From assembly GCA_017305055.1 (NCBI GenBank), contig JAFKMZ010000007.1, positions 50,395 through 114,394 on the forward strand: a stretch of DNA of 64,000 nt, given 5' to 3'. A program made the position numbers and the translations under genes. Positions 41,111 through 49,569 of this stretch are shown here, in pieces. The notes beneath the pieces were generated by a model, which saw only the letters and a program-made list of their open reading frames with translations, searched no databases and was not told the DNA's origin. How positions within the stretch are numbered: position 1 is the first letter of the stretch; each line of letters opens with the position of its first letter. Origin of the DNA: Lysobacterales bacterium. GTDB taxonomy: Bacteria > Pseudomonadota > Gammaproteobacteria > Xanthomonadales > Rhodanobacteraceae.

Positions 41111-41968
41111 ATGAGCTTCGTCCTGTTGAGCGTGATCTGCAGTGTGCTGGTATCGGTGCTGCTCAAGTTGACCCGCACGTGGCACATCGACGTCGGCCAG
41201 GCGATTGCCTGGAATTATGTGGTTGCCGCTGCGCTCACAGCCATCCTGCTGCGGCCGCGGCTCGACAGCCTGCACATGCCCGGCACGCCATGGCTGGCGC
41301 TGCTGGCGCTCGGCGTGCTGCTGCCGACGATCTTCCTGGCGCTGGCCGCGGCGGTGCGCCACGCCGGCATCGTGCGCAGCGATGCGGCACAGCGCTTGTC
41401 CCTGGTGTTGTCGCTGCTGGCCGCGTTCGTGCTGTTTGGTGAACAGCTCACCTTCGCCAAGGCGGCAGGGATGGCCATCGGCCTCGCCGCGCTGCTGTGC
41501 ATGGTATGGCGCGCGGGCATGGCGACGCCGGGTGCCGGCGCCGCCACCTGGTTCTATCCGCTGCTGGTGTTTGCCGGTTTCGGGACGATCGACATCCTGC
41601 TCAAGCGCGTGGCCGCCGCCGGTGTCCCACTCGGCACTTCCCTGCTCGGCATGTTCGCCCTGGCACTGCTGGTGGCAACTGCAATGCAGCTCTGGCGTCG
41701 TGCCCGTGGCACGACCCGCTTCACCGTACGCAGCGCAGCGGGTGGGCTGCTCCTGGGTTTGCTGAACTTCGGCAACATCCTGTTCTATCTGCGCGCTCAC
41801 CAGGCCTTGCCGCAGCATCCCGCCCTGGTGTTCACGAGCATGAATATCGGCGTGGTGGCGCTGAGTGCCATGGTCGGCCTGTTGTTGTTTCGTGAGCGCC
41901 TGTCGTCGCTCAACCTCGCCGGCGTGGCTCTGGTCATTCCCGCCATTGCGTTGCTCGCCGCGGGTTGA
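41111..41968 (+). CDS. EamA/DMT-family transporter (10 TM)
   Basis: Inner-membrane drug/metabolite-superfamily transporter, 285 residues, ten hydrophobic helices in two EamA repeats. The first helix begins directly at the chosen start (MSFVLLSVICSVLVSVLLKL). Other typical features are AIAWNYVVAAALTAILL, RHAGIVRSDAAQRLSLVLSLLAAFVLFGEQLT in the first repeat, and FTSMNIGVVALSAMVGLLLFRERLSSLNLAGVALV in the second. An ATG at 41072 would add 13 hydrophilic residues; neither start has a clear ribosome-binding site. Its position behind an AraC regulator suggests inducible export of a metabolite. Confidence 0.9.
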   Translation: MSFVLLSVICSVLVSVLLKLTRTWHIDVGQAIAWNYVVAAALTAILLRPRLDSLHMPGTPWLALLALGVLLPTIFLALAAAVRHAGIVRSDAAQRLSLVLSLLAAFVLFGEQLTFAKAAGMAIGLAALLCMVWRAGMATPGAGAATWFYPLLVFAGFGTIDILLKRVAAAGVPLGTSLLGMFALALLVATAMQLWRRARGTTRFTVRSAAGGLLLGLLNFGNILFYLRAHQALPQHPALVFTSMNIGVVALSAMVGLLLFRERLSSLNLAGVALVIPAIALLAAG

Positions 41969-42062
41969 GCCTCGCCAGCCACGCGCGTACGCCAAGCCGC
42001 CGCACCCAGGTGGTGGCTCCCGGCGCTTTCCATCGCTGCCGCGGCTGGCTACGGTAAGCGGG

Positions 42063-42944
42063 ATGACGCACGGAACCGCAGTCCACTTGGCCGTCAGCAG
42101 CACCGGTCAGCAAACCATGCCCGACGGCCAGTGCCTGTTCGTGCGCGACTGGCCATTGGCACACGCCGGGCGTGCGGTCCTGATCGTGCACGGGCTGGGC
42201 GAGCACAGCGGCCGCTACGCGCGGCTGGCGCGCTGGTTCCGGCAACGCGGCTATGCCGTGCGCAGCTACGACCAGCGTGGCCACGGGCGAACGGCCGGCC
42301 AGCGCGGCGCCATCCGCCATGCCGGCGATCTGGTGGCGGACCTTGGCCAGGTCTACGCGGCGTTTGCCCGCGAGGTGCCCACACCACCGCTGCTGCTCGG
42401 CCACAGCATGGGTGGCGTGGTGGCGCTGCGTGCCGTGCTGGACCGGCGCCTGGCGCCGCCAGCCCTGGTGCTGTCGTCCCCGGCGCTGCGCAGTCGGGAA
42501 CCGCCCTGGGTGCTGTGCGCGGCGCGCCTGCTGGACCGGGTGCTGCCGCGTCTGCCACTGCGCAACCACCATCCCAAGGCGCGGGTCTCGCATGATGCCC
42601 GGGTGGTTGCCGCCTATCGCAGCGACCCGCTGCGCACACGCTGGATCACACCGCGCCTGGCCAATTTCATCTTCCGCGCCGGCGCGGCCTGCATTGCCGA
42701 CGCCCCACGTCTCGCCACGCCCACCCTGTTGCTGGCAGGCGGAGATGACATGGTGGTGGATCCCGCGGGCAGCAGGCAATTCACCGCCCGCGCCGAACCG
42801 GGTGGCCAGCTGACCACACACATCTTCCCCGAGCTGTACCACGAGGTGTTCAACGAGGCCGAGCCCTGGCGCTCACGCGTGCTGGCCGAGCTCGAGACAT
42901 GGCTGGCGCAGTCGGCTGCCAGCCATCCCGGCTACAGCGAGTAG
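42063..42944 (+). CDS. Alpha/beta hydrolase, monoacylglycerol lipase/lysophospholipase-like
   Basis: A 293-residue cytoplasmic serine hydrolase. Motifs: [20 protein letters not shown] (HG oxyanion region and GEHSGRY, typical of monoglyceride lipases), [11 protein letters not shown], nucleophile in [12 protein letters not shown], a downstream DDMVVDP acidic residue and LYHEVFNE with the catalytic His. The ATG at 42063 begins the conserved protein. The 3' end overlaps the convergent glnA gene by 13 bp (42932-42944), so the two transcripts must overlap. Function is probably hydrolysis of monoacylglycerol or lysophospholipid, by family. Confidence 0.92.
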   Translation: MTHGTAVHLAVSSTGQQTMPDGQCLFVRDWPLAHAGRAVLIVHGLGEHSGRYARLARWFRQRGYAVRSYDQRGHGRTAGQRGAIRHAGDLVADLGQVYAAFAREVPTPPLLLGHSMGGVVALRAVLDRRLAPPALVLSSPALRSREPPWVLCAARLLDRVLPRLPLRNHHPKARVSHDARVVAAYRSDPLRTRWITPRLANFIFRAGAACIADAPRLATPTLLLAGGDDMVVDPAGSRQFTARAEPGGQLTTHIFPELYHEVFNEAEPWRSRVLAELETWLAQSAASHPGYSE

Positions 42945-44341
42945 TACATGTCGAATTCGACCGGGTGGGTGCTGGCGCGGTAGCGGGTGACCTCCTTCAT
43001 CTTCAACGCAATGTAGGCGTCGATGAAGTCATCCGTGCACACGCCGCCGGCCTTGAGGAAGTCGCGATCCCTGTCCAGTGCGACCAGCGCGCCGTCCAGG
43101 CTGGAGCACACCTGCGGGATGTTGCGCTCTTCCTCTGGCGGCAGGTCGTACAGATCCTTGTCCGCCGGCGGACCCGGGTCGATCTTGTTGAGGATGCCGT
43201 CCAGGCCGGCCATCATCAGCGCGGTGAAGGTGAGGTAGCCCGAGTTCATCGGGTCGGGGAAGCGTACCTCGACCCGGCGGCCCTTGGGGCTGGCCACATA
43301 GGGAATGCGGCAGCTTGCCGAGCGGTTGCGCGCCGAATACGCCAGCATGACCGGCGCCTCGAAGCCCGGCACCAGCCGCTTGTAGCTGTTGGTGGTGGAG
43401 TTGGCGAAGGCGTTGATCGCATGGGCATGCTTGAAGATGCCGCCGATGTACCACAACGCAAGCTGGCTCAGGCCACCGTAGAGATCACCGGAAAACAGGT
43501 TCTCGCCGTTCTTGGCCAGCGACTGGTGCACGTGCATGCCGCTGCCGTTGTCGCCGATCACCGGCTTGGCCATGAACGAGGCGGTCTTGCCATTCTCGTG
43601 GGCGACGTTGCGGATGACGTACTTCATCACCATCAGGTCGTCGGCCTTGTGCACCAGGGTGTTGAACTTGACCCCGATCTCGCACTGCCCGGCGTTTGCC
43701 ACCTCGTGGTGGTGGACTTCCACCACCTGGCCCAGCGACTCCAGCACCTTGCACATGTCCGCGCGCAGGTCGCTCAGCGAATCGCAGGGGCGCAACGGCA
43801 GGTAGCCGCCCTTGACCCGCGGCCGGTGGCCGCTGTTGTTGCCGTCGTACTTGTAGCGCGAACTCCACGCCGCCTCGGTCGAGCCGATCTCGTAGAACAC
43901 CCGGCCCATGTCGTTCTGCCAGCGCACCGAGTCGAAGATGAAGAACTCGGGCTCGGGACCGAAGAACGCGGTGTCGGCGATGCCGGTGGATTTCAGGTAG
44001 GCCTCGGCGCGCTTGGCGATCGAGCGCGGATCGCGGCCGTAGGCCTGCATGGTCGAAGGTTCGAGCACATCGCAGTGCATGACCAGCTGGCGGTGCGCGC
44101 CAAACGGATCGAGGTGCGCGGTCTCCGGGTCGGGCAGCAGCACCATGTCCGATTCATTGATGCCCTTCCAGCCCGGGATCGACGAGCCGTCGAACATCTT
44201 GCCGTCCTCGAACGTGGCCTCGTCGATGGCGTGCGCCGGAAACGTCAGGTGATGCTGCATGCCGACCATGTCGACGAAGCGCATGTCGACGAATTCGACA
44301 TCGTGTTCCTGGATCTGGTCGAGCACCGTGTTGGCAGGCAT
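42932..44341 (-). CDS. glnA: Type I glutamine synthetase (GlnA)
   Basis: ATP-dependent ligation of ammonia to glutamate; cytoplasmic dodecamer and central nitrogen-assimilation enzyme. The 469-residue length equals the E. coli enzyme. Signatures: [19 protein letters not shown] near residue 47, the metal site [22 protein letters not shown], the ATP-binding [17 protein letters not shown], and NRSASCRIP. The adenylylation site is Tyr398 in [10 protein letters not shown], so activity control by GlnE is expected. The ATG at 44341 gives the canonical length; a GTG/ATG reading upstream adds 14 residues. No glnB/ntrBC genes are adjacent. Confidence 0.97.
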   Translation of the reverse strand: MPANTVLDQIQEHDVEFVDMRFVDMVGMQHHLTFPAHAIDEATFEDGKMFDGSSIPGWKGINESDMVLLPDPETAHLDPFGAHRQLVMHCDVLEPSTMQAYGRDPRSIAKRAEAYLKSTGIADTAFFGPEPEFFIFDSVRWQNDMGRVFYEIGSTEAAWSSRYKYDGNNSGHRPRVKGGYLPLRPCDSLSDLRADMCKVLESLGQVVEVHHHEVANAGQCEIGVKFNTLVHKADDLMVMKYVIRNVAHENGKTASFMAKPVIGDNGSGMHVHQSLAKNGENLFSGDLYGGLSQLALWYIGGIFKHAHAINAFANSTTNSYKRLVPGFEAPVMLAYSARNRSASCRIPYVASPKGRRVEVRFPDPMNSGYLTFTALMMAGLDGILNKIDPGPPADKDLYDLPPEEERNIPQVCSSLDGALVALDRDRDFLKAGGVCTDDFIDAYIALKMKEVTRYRASTHPVEFDMYYSL

Positions 44342-44539
44342 GGGCAGGTCTCGTGAAGGGGCAATGGGCCACGCACCGGGCAACCCCAGGGCGATGGCGG
44401 TCGGCTATGGCAGGCCGCCAGGCCGGGGCTGGATCGGCGCGCGCAAGCCGCCAGTATTGCACCATGCCTGGCCGGAAAAAAAGCGCCTCCTGGGGGCCGC
44501 CACCGCCAACCCTTCCGGCCCCGCCCTGGTCCGGCGGTG

Positions 44540-46723
44540 TCAGAGCTTGAGCTTGACCCCCGCGTAGTAGGAACGGCCGAGCGCCGGCTCGAGCCCGGTC
44601 TGCCACACCCGGCTGTAGTACTGGCGGTTGGCAAGATTGCTGATGCCGGCCAGCAGCGTCATGTTGCGGTTGACCTGCCACTCGCTGGAAAGATCGGCGA
44701 GCGTGTATGCCGGGATCTTCGCCGGGACGTAGGTATTGCCGGCGCCAACCGGATTGTTGGAATCCTGGAAGTACTGGGCCGCCGTCGACACGGCGGTGAG
44801 GCTGATCTTCACCTGGTCGTCCACCCGCCAGGTCACCCCCGCCTTGGCGACGTAGCGCGGCGCGTAGGCTGGGGTCTTGCCAACCTGGCCCGGGGTGATG
44901 CTGGACACGAACCGTGCATTGAGCAGGCTGACGCTCACAAACGTCTCCAGGTGCTGGTCCCGGTCTGCCAGGGCCGTGGGCGCGAAGAAGTCGTAGCTCA
45001 GCTGACCCTCGAAGCCACGGCTGCGGGTGTCGCCGGAGTTGACCAGGATCACGTCCGTGGCGTTGAGCCGCTGCGTCTCCACACGGTTCTTGAAATCGAT
45101 CCAGAACACACTGGCGTCGTAAAACAACCCGGCCGCCGGCGAGCCATGCACGCCGGCCTCCCACGACAGCGATTTGGACGGATCGGGTGCGTGGCCCGGC
45201 ACCATGTTGGAGAACGGTGAGGCCATGTCGAAGAAGCGCAACGGCCGCCAACCTTGCGACACGTTGAAATAGGTTTCGTTGCCGGTGCCGAAATCGTTGC
45301 CGATACCGATCCCGAACAGCGGCACGGTGCGTGCATCGGCCTCATGGATCAGCGGGCGCGTCAGGAACGGCGGGCGCACGGTTTCATCCACCGCCACACG
45401 TTCATGTTCCAGGCGCACCGAGGGCACGATGTGGATCCGGTGCGGCAGGCGGAACACGTTCTCGGCGAAGATGGAGGTGTAGTTCGACGAGCGCGCCTGG
45501 ATCAGCCTGGGGGTACCGGTGCGGTCGTGGCGGTCGACGTAGAGGTTCGGGCTGGTCCACTGCCGGAACGGGTCGTCGCCGTGGAAGGCAACGGCGCCCA
45601 TGGTGAACGCGTTGCCGCGGCCCCACTTCTTGCGCAGCCGGAGGTCCACCCCGCCGGTGCGGAACTGCTCGTCCACCAGCGTGGTGGTGGCGGGTGGCGG
45701 CGCGCCCAGCGCACCGCCCGCGCCGCGGCTGGCGAGATCCTGATAGGCGAACCACAGTTTGCCTATCAGCAGCCAGTCGCCGAATTCGTGCTGGTGGCCA
45801 AGCACGAGTTGGGTGCGATCCACCCAGTCGCGGTTGTATGGGCTCGGCGTGGCCTTCGGGTTGGCCTGCCATTGCGGAAGGCTCAGGCGTCCGGCATCAC
45901 CCGAGTCGGCACGGATCACATGCAGGTCGAGCCAGGAATATTGCTTGTCGTCCGGGCGATACTCCACGTACAGGTCACCCTGGCGCATCTGCGATTGCGC
46001 ATTTGGCCGGGTGCCGTCGCTGCGCACGTACCCCGCATTGGCGCTGAACGTCCACGCCCCCTTGCTGCCCTCAACCCGGTTGAACGTCGAGTACAGGCCG
46101 TGGTTGCCGACCACCTGCTCGGTACTGGCACCGAACGGTGTGCCAGGCTTTGGCCGCTTCGACACCAGGTTGATCACCGGCGCGGGCTCGGGGCCGTACA
46201 ACAGGCTGGCCCCACCGCGGATCAGCTGCACGTCGGCAATGCTCTGGATCAGGGGCATCGCGTACAGGGTGGGGAAGCCGATCCAGTCGGATTCCAGCGG
46301 GATGCCATCCTGCATGACCAGGACGTATTCCGATTCCTGTGGATTGCCCAGGCCACGATAGCTCAGGTTGAACTGTGTCGGCGTCGGCTGCTGCGACACC
46401 TGCACGCCCGGTGAGCGCACCAGCAACTGTTCGAGGTTGTTGCCGACCACGACCGGCTGCAGGTCCAGGTGGGTCACGGTGGCCTTCTTGGTCACCGTGA
46501 TCTCGGTCGCCGAGACCTCCGGCATCTGGTACTGCATCTTGCGCTTCTGGATCGTGCGGAAATCGTTGGCACGCACGTCGATCGCCGGCAAGTCCGTCGT
46601 ACTTTGCTGATCCCGGTTGCCAGCGGCCGACGGGGCCGCTTGTCCCAGGACGGAGGCAGGTGCGAGTGCCGTTGCCAAGGCCACGCCGAGCAGGGTCGGG
46701 ACGAAGTTGTGCATGATTCTCAT
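44540..46723 (-). CDS. TonB-dependent siderophore/iron receptor (FecA-like)
   Basis: Outer-membrane TonB-dependent receptor, 727 residues, signal peptide about 1-28. Plug motifs: LEQLLVRSPGVQVSQQPTPTQFNLSYRGLG, VLVMQDGIPLESDWIGFPTLY, and IQSIADVQLIRGGASLLYGPEPAPVINLVSKRP, which resembles FecA-type (ferric dicitrate) receptors. The barrel ends YYAGVKLKL. Starts at 46723 or 46714 are both possible. A Fur-box-like sequence overlies the start region, suggesting iron repression. No inner-membrane iron ABC genes or FecIR regulators lie beside it. A T-rich run downstream (near 44476) may help termination. Confidence 0.93.
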   Translation of the reverse strand: MRIMHNFVPTLLGVALATALAPASVLGQAAPSAAGNRDQQSTTDLPAIDVRANDFRTIQKRKMQYQMPEVSATEITVTKKATVTHLDLQPVVVGNNLEQLLVRSPGVQVSQQPTPTQFNLSYRGLGNPQESEYVLVMQDGIPLESDWIGFPTLYAMPLIQSIADVQLIRGGASLLYGPEPAPVINLVSKRPKPGTPFGASTEQVVGNHGLYSTFNRVEGSKGAWTFSANAGYVRSDGTRPNAQSQMRQGDLYVEYRPDDKQYSWLDLHVIRADSGDAGRLSLPQWQANPKATPSPYNRDWVDRTQLVLGHQHEFGDWLLIGKLWFAYQDLASRGAGGALGAPPPATTTLVDEQFRTGGVDLRLRKKWGRGNAFTMGAVAFHGDDPFRQWTSPNLYVDRHDRTGTPRLIQARSSNYTSIFAENVFRLPHRIHIVPSVRLEHERVAVDETVRPPFLTRPLIHEADARTVPLFGIGIGNDFGTGNETYFNVSQGWRPLRFFDMASPFSNMVPGHAPDPSKSLSWEAGVHGSPAAGLFYDASVFWIDFKNRVETQRLNATDVILVNSGDTRSRGFEGQLSYDFFAPTALADRDQHLETFVSVSLLNARFVSSITPGQVGKTPAYAPRYVAKAGVTWRVDDQVKISLTAVSTAAQYFQDSNNPVGAGNTYVPAKIPAYTLADLSSEWQVNRNMTLLAGISNLANRQYYSRVWQTGLEPALGRSYYAGVKLKL

Positions 46724-46724
46724 T
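46713..46724. promoter_or_regulatory. Fur-box-like site at the TonB receptor start
   Basis: Read on the minus strand, AATGAGAATCAT matches the Fur consensus core AATGATAATCAT at 11 of 12 positions, flanked by GAGT and GCAC. It covers both candidate start codons of the FecA-like receptor. Binding there would block transcription elongation or translation. The match is short, so confidence is moderate. Confidence 0.5.
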
Positions 46725-46906
46725 ACTCAATAAGGGTGATGAACTGGGCATTTTTACGACAGGTGGCGTTGGATGCCATAGGCCGAAAGTCACGAGCCCC
46801 ATGTCTGCCCAGGGGGAATCTCGGCGCCCGGCGCATGCTGTGCCCACCGGTCAATTCGCACGAGGGGGAAACCTGTGCCAGGAGGGATGCGCAACCCCGG
46901 CACGCG

Positions 46907-47043
46907 CTACAGCCGGAAGCGATACGCCAGCTTGACCAGCAGCTTGACCGTGCCGCCGCCCGGTTCGCTGCGGTGGCCGACATTGGCGAAGCCGTCCGGC
47001 ACTTGCGGGGTCACGGCCAGCAAGGATGCCGATACGCCGTCAA
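46907..47043 (-). pseudogene. C-terminal remnant of an outer-membrane protein
   Basis: On the minus strand an open stretch without start codon encodes GVSASLLAVTPQVPDGFANVG followed by HRSEPGGGTVKLLVKLAYRFRL and a stop at 46907. The alternating LLVKLAYRF strand is typical of an outer-membrane barrel terminus. The rest of the gene should lie upstream (higher coordinates) but is replaced by the perfect inverted repeat at 47044-47112 and the end of the M28 gene. Probably a 3' fragment left by deletion or insertion. The family is not identified. Confidence 0.5.
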
Positions 47044-47112
47044 CTCGACCACAGTCACGCGGCACCCTGGCACCTTGAATGAGGGTCAGAGTGCCGCGTG
47101 ACTGTGGTCGAG
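47044..47112. repeat. Perfect 22-bp inverted repeat with 25-bp spacer
   Basis: Arms at 47044-47065 and 47091-47112 are exact reverse complements (CTCGACCACAGTCACGCGGCAC for one arm is 22 nt; key core CAGTCACGCGGCAC). The spacer contains CCTGGCACCTT, also found in the terminator hairpin near 19731, and GAGGGTCAGAG. It lies 38 bp downstream of the M28 gene on that gene's strand and abuts a decayed outer-membrane fragment. It can form a very stable hairpin, serving as terminator or marking a former mobile-element end. Confidence 0.75.
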
Positions 47113-47149
47113 CTGCACGACTACGGAAAGCGGCAGCCGGACGCCCCGC

Positions 47150-49447
47150 TTATGACTTGGTGAGCAGGGCGGTAGCCTTCTCGATCTGTGCGCGGTAACC
47201 GTCGATGACCTTGGCGGTGACCCCGGCGTACTGGTTTGCCTCATCCCAGCGCCGCGCCTCCAGTGCCTCACGCACGCCCGGTACGGTTTTCACGCCGTAG
47301 CCGGTCAGCATGCCCGGCGCATAGATCATGTGCTTGAACCAGGTGCGGCCCGGCAGCCCGGCCTCGCTGGTCAGCGACTTCTCCATGTTGCCAATCAGCT
47401 CGTTGAGCTCCTGCTCCTGCGCCTTCGGGATGTCGTAGCCGTTGTCCTGGGCCTTCTTGTACGCCGCATCGTAGGCCTGCATGCTCTGCGCCAGCTTCTG
47501 CACCGCCTCGTCCAGCGGCTTCAGGTCGATCGCCGACATGTCGGACAGGCGTGCCGGCGGAGCAATCTTCTCCGTCGGGTCGGCGGCCAGCTCGAACGCC
47601 TTGCTGTCCAGCAACTTGTGTTGGGCCTCGGTGGCGGAGCGCGTACTGTCGGCCAGCTTGTGCAGCTCGCCCATGTACTCGTCGAGCTTGGCGCTGAAGT
47701 CGCTGAAGCGCATCGGCAGCACGTTGGCATCCGCCATGCGCATGACCAGGCGGCCAACCACCTTGCCCAGGGCCACCCCGTATTCGAACTTCGGATCACC
47801 GAAGCGCGCATAGTGGTCGAAGGTGTCGTACTTGGAGTGGTACACACCACCCTCGCCTTCGCCGCCAAAGCCGACGTTCAGCGCCGCGATGCCGAGATGC
47901 TGCAGGAACGGGGTGAAGTCGGAACCCGACCCCAGCGCGCCGATCGGCAAGTCGCCACCCTCGGCCGCCACCTTGGCCGTGGCCTTCGCTTCGGCCGAAC
48001 CGCCCTCGTAGCCCGCCACCATCAGGCGTGCGCGCAGCCGCTGCTGGACGCTGACATTGGTCTCGGGATCCTGCACGTCCACGGCCACCTGGTTGACCAG
48101 GTGCTGCAGCGAATGGCTGCCGCCGGCGTGCAGGAAGCCACGCGAAGTGCCGTCGGTGTTGATGTACAGCACCGCCTTCTTGGCCAGCTCCTCGGCATGC
48201 GTCTCGACCCACTCGGTCGAGCCGAGCAGGCCTGGCTCCTCGCCATCCCAGCTGGCGTAGACGATCGTGCGCTGCGGACGCCAGCCCTGCTTGTACAGCA
48301 CACCCAGGGCCTTGGCCTCCTCGAGCATCACCACCGTGCTGGACAGCGGATCGGCAGCGCCAAACACCCAGCCGTCGCGATGGTTGCCGCGCACGATCCA
48401 CTGGTCCGGCGCGGTCGAGCCCTCGATCTTCGCAATCACGTCATAGATGGTCTTCTGCCCCCAGTCCGACTCGACGACCATGTGCACCTTGGCCGGGCCA
48501 CCACCCATGTGGTAGGGCATCGGCAGGGAACCGCGCCAGCTCGCCGGGGCCACCGGGCCGCCGAGTGCCTTGAGCAGCGGGGTCGCGTCGCCATAGGAAA
48601 TCGGCAGCACCGGGATCTTCAGGATGGTCTCCGCATCCTTGATGTCCAGGCGCTTGGCGTCGGCGGTCGAGCCGACATTCGGGGTCAGCGGATCGCCCGG
48701 GTAGACCTGCATCTTGGCCACCGAACCGCGCTGCACGGCCTGGTCCGGGCGCCAGCCGCCCTTGGGATAGACGTCGCCCTGGAAATAGCCATCCTCGTGC
48801 GGGTCGGAATAGATCAGGCAGCCGATCGCGCCATGTTCCTGCGCCAGCTCCGGCTTCAGGCCGCGCCAGCCACCGCCGTAGCGGGTGATGACGATCTTGC
48901 CCTTGACGTCGATGCCGCGCCGGGCCAGCTCCGCATAGTCGTCCGGCAGGCCGTAGTTGGCGTACACCAGCTCGCCGGTGACGTCGCCGTCACCACCGTA
49001 GACGTTGTACGGCGGCAGCACGTCCTTGGTGATGTCGGTCGATGGATCGCCGGGCAGCGGACCCTCGTTCAGGACCGCGTCGTACTGGGTGGGTGCCACC
49101 AGCTGGACCTGCACCTTCTTCGGCGTGGGATACAGCACGCTGAAGGTCTCGATGTGTGCGTCCCAGCCAAACTCCTTGAACTTCGCCAGCACGAACTCGG
49201 CATTGGCCTTGTCGTGCGGCGAGCCCACCTGGTTCGGCTCGGAGGCCATGTTCTTCAGCCAGTCGCGAAGATTCGACGCCTGCAGCTGCGCGTCGAAGGT
49301 CTTTTCCAGGCTCTGCTGCTTGGTGGCGGCGCTGGGGCTGAAGCCCAGCATGGCGCTGCTGGACTGGTCGCCGTTGGCCGAGCACGCAGCGCCCAACGCA
49401 ACTACCAGGCTGGCCAAAAGCAGCGGCTTGGTGGTGATTCGAATCAT
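47150..49447 (-). CDS. Exported M28-family zinc peptidase (glutamate carboxypeptidase II-like)
   Basis: A 765-residue exported metallopeptidase. The signal region MIRITTKPLLLASLVVALGAACS may be a lipoprotein signal (Cys at about 22, weak lipobox). A protease-associated domain (about 130-330, including VKGKIVITRYGGGWRG) is followed by the M28 catalytic domain: GNHRDGWVFGAADPLSSTVVMLE supplies His and Asp, DGEEPGLLGSTEWVE the catalytic Glu pair, NTDGTSRG an Asp and YHSKYDTF the last His. A C-terminal helical dimerisation domain completes the PSMA-like layout. GGAG lies 8 nt before the ATG at 49447. It likely releases C-terminal residues from small peptides. It sits beside an M24 peptidase gene. 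Confidence 0.94.
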   Translation of the reverse strand: MIRITTKPLLLASLVVALGAACSANGDQSSSAMLGFSPSAATKQQSLEKTFDAQLQASNLRDWLKNMASEPNQVGSPHDKANAEFVLAKFKEFGWDAHIETFSVLYPTPKKVQVQLVAPTQYDAVLNEGPLPGDPSTDITKDVLPPYNVYGGDGDVTGELVYANYGLPDDYAELARRGIDVKGKIVITRYGGGWRGLKPELAQEHGAIGCLIYSDPHEDGYFQGDVYPKGGWRPDQAVQRGSVAKMQVYPGDPLTPNVGSTADAKRLDIKDAETILKIPVLPISYGDATPLLKALGGPVAPASWRGSLPMPYHMGGGPAKVHMVVESDWGQKTIYDVIAKIEGSTAPDQWIVRGNHRDGWVFGAADPLSSTVVMLEEAKALGVLYKQGWRPQRTIVYASWDGEEPGLLGSTEWVETHAEELAKKAVLYINTDGTSRGFLHAGGSHSLQHLVNQVAVDVQDPETNVSVQQRLRARLMVAGYEGGSAEAKATAKVAAEGGDLPIGALGSGSDFTPFLQHLGIAALNVGFGGEGEGGVYHSKYDTFDHYARFGDPKFEYGVALGKVVGRLVMRMADANVLPMRFSDFSAKLDEYMGELHKLADSTRSATEAQHKLLDSKAFELAADPTEKIAPPARLSDMSAIDLKPLDEAVQKLAQSMQAYDAAYKKAQDNGYDIPKAQEQELNELIGNMEKSLTSEAGLPGRTWFKHMIYAPGMLTGYGVKTVPGVREALEARRWDEANQYAGVTAKVIDGYRAQIEKATALLTKS

Positions 49448-49569
49448 GGTCCCACTCCAAGGTTGTTGTGACGAGGCGGGCGCCGGATGGGCGCTGGCGG
49501 TTTGACTCAAGAAAAGGGGATCACGGCAGGAGGGCAAGTGTGGACGCGGCTTGTCCTCCGCTGCAGGCC

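Noticed and set aside
44460-44539. Intrinsic terminator for the FecA-like receptor
   Set aside because: A run of seven Ts exists on the minus strand near 44476, but the stem before it is not convincing, so it was not listed as a feature.
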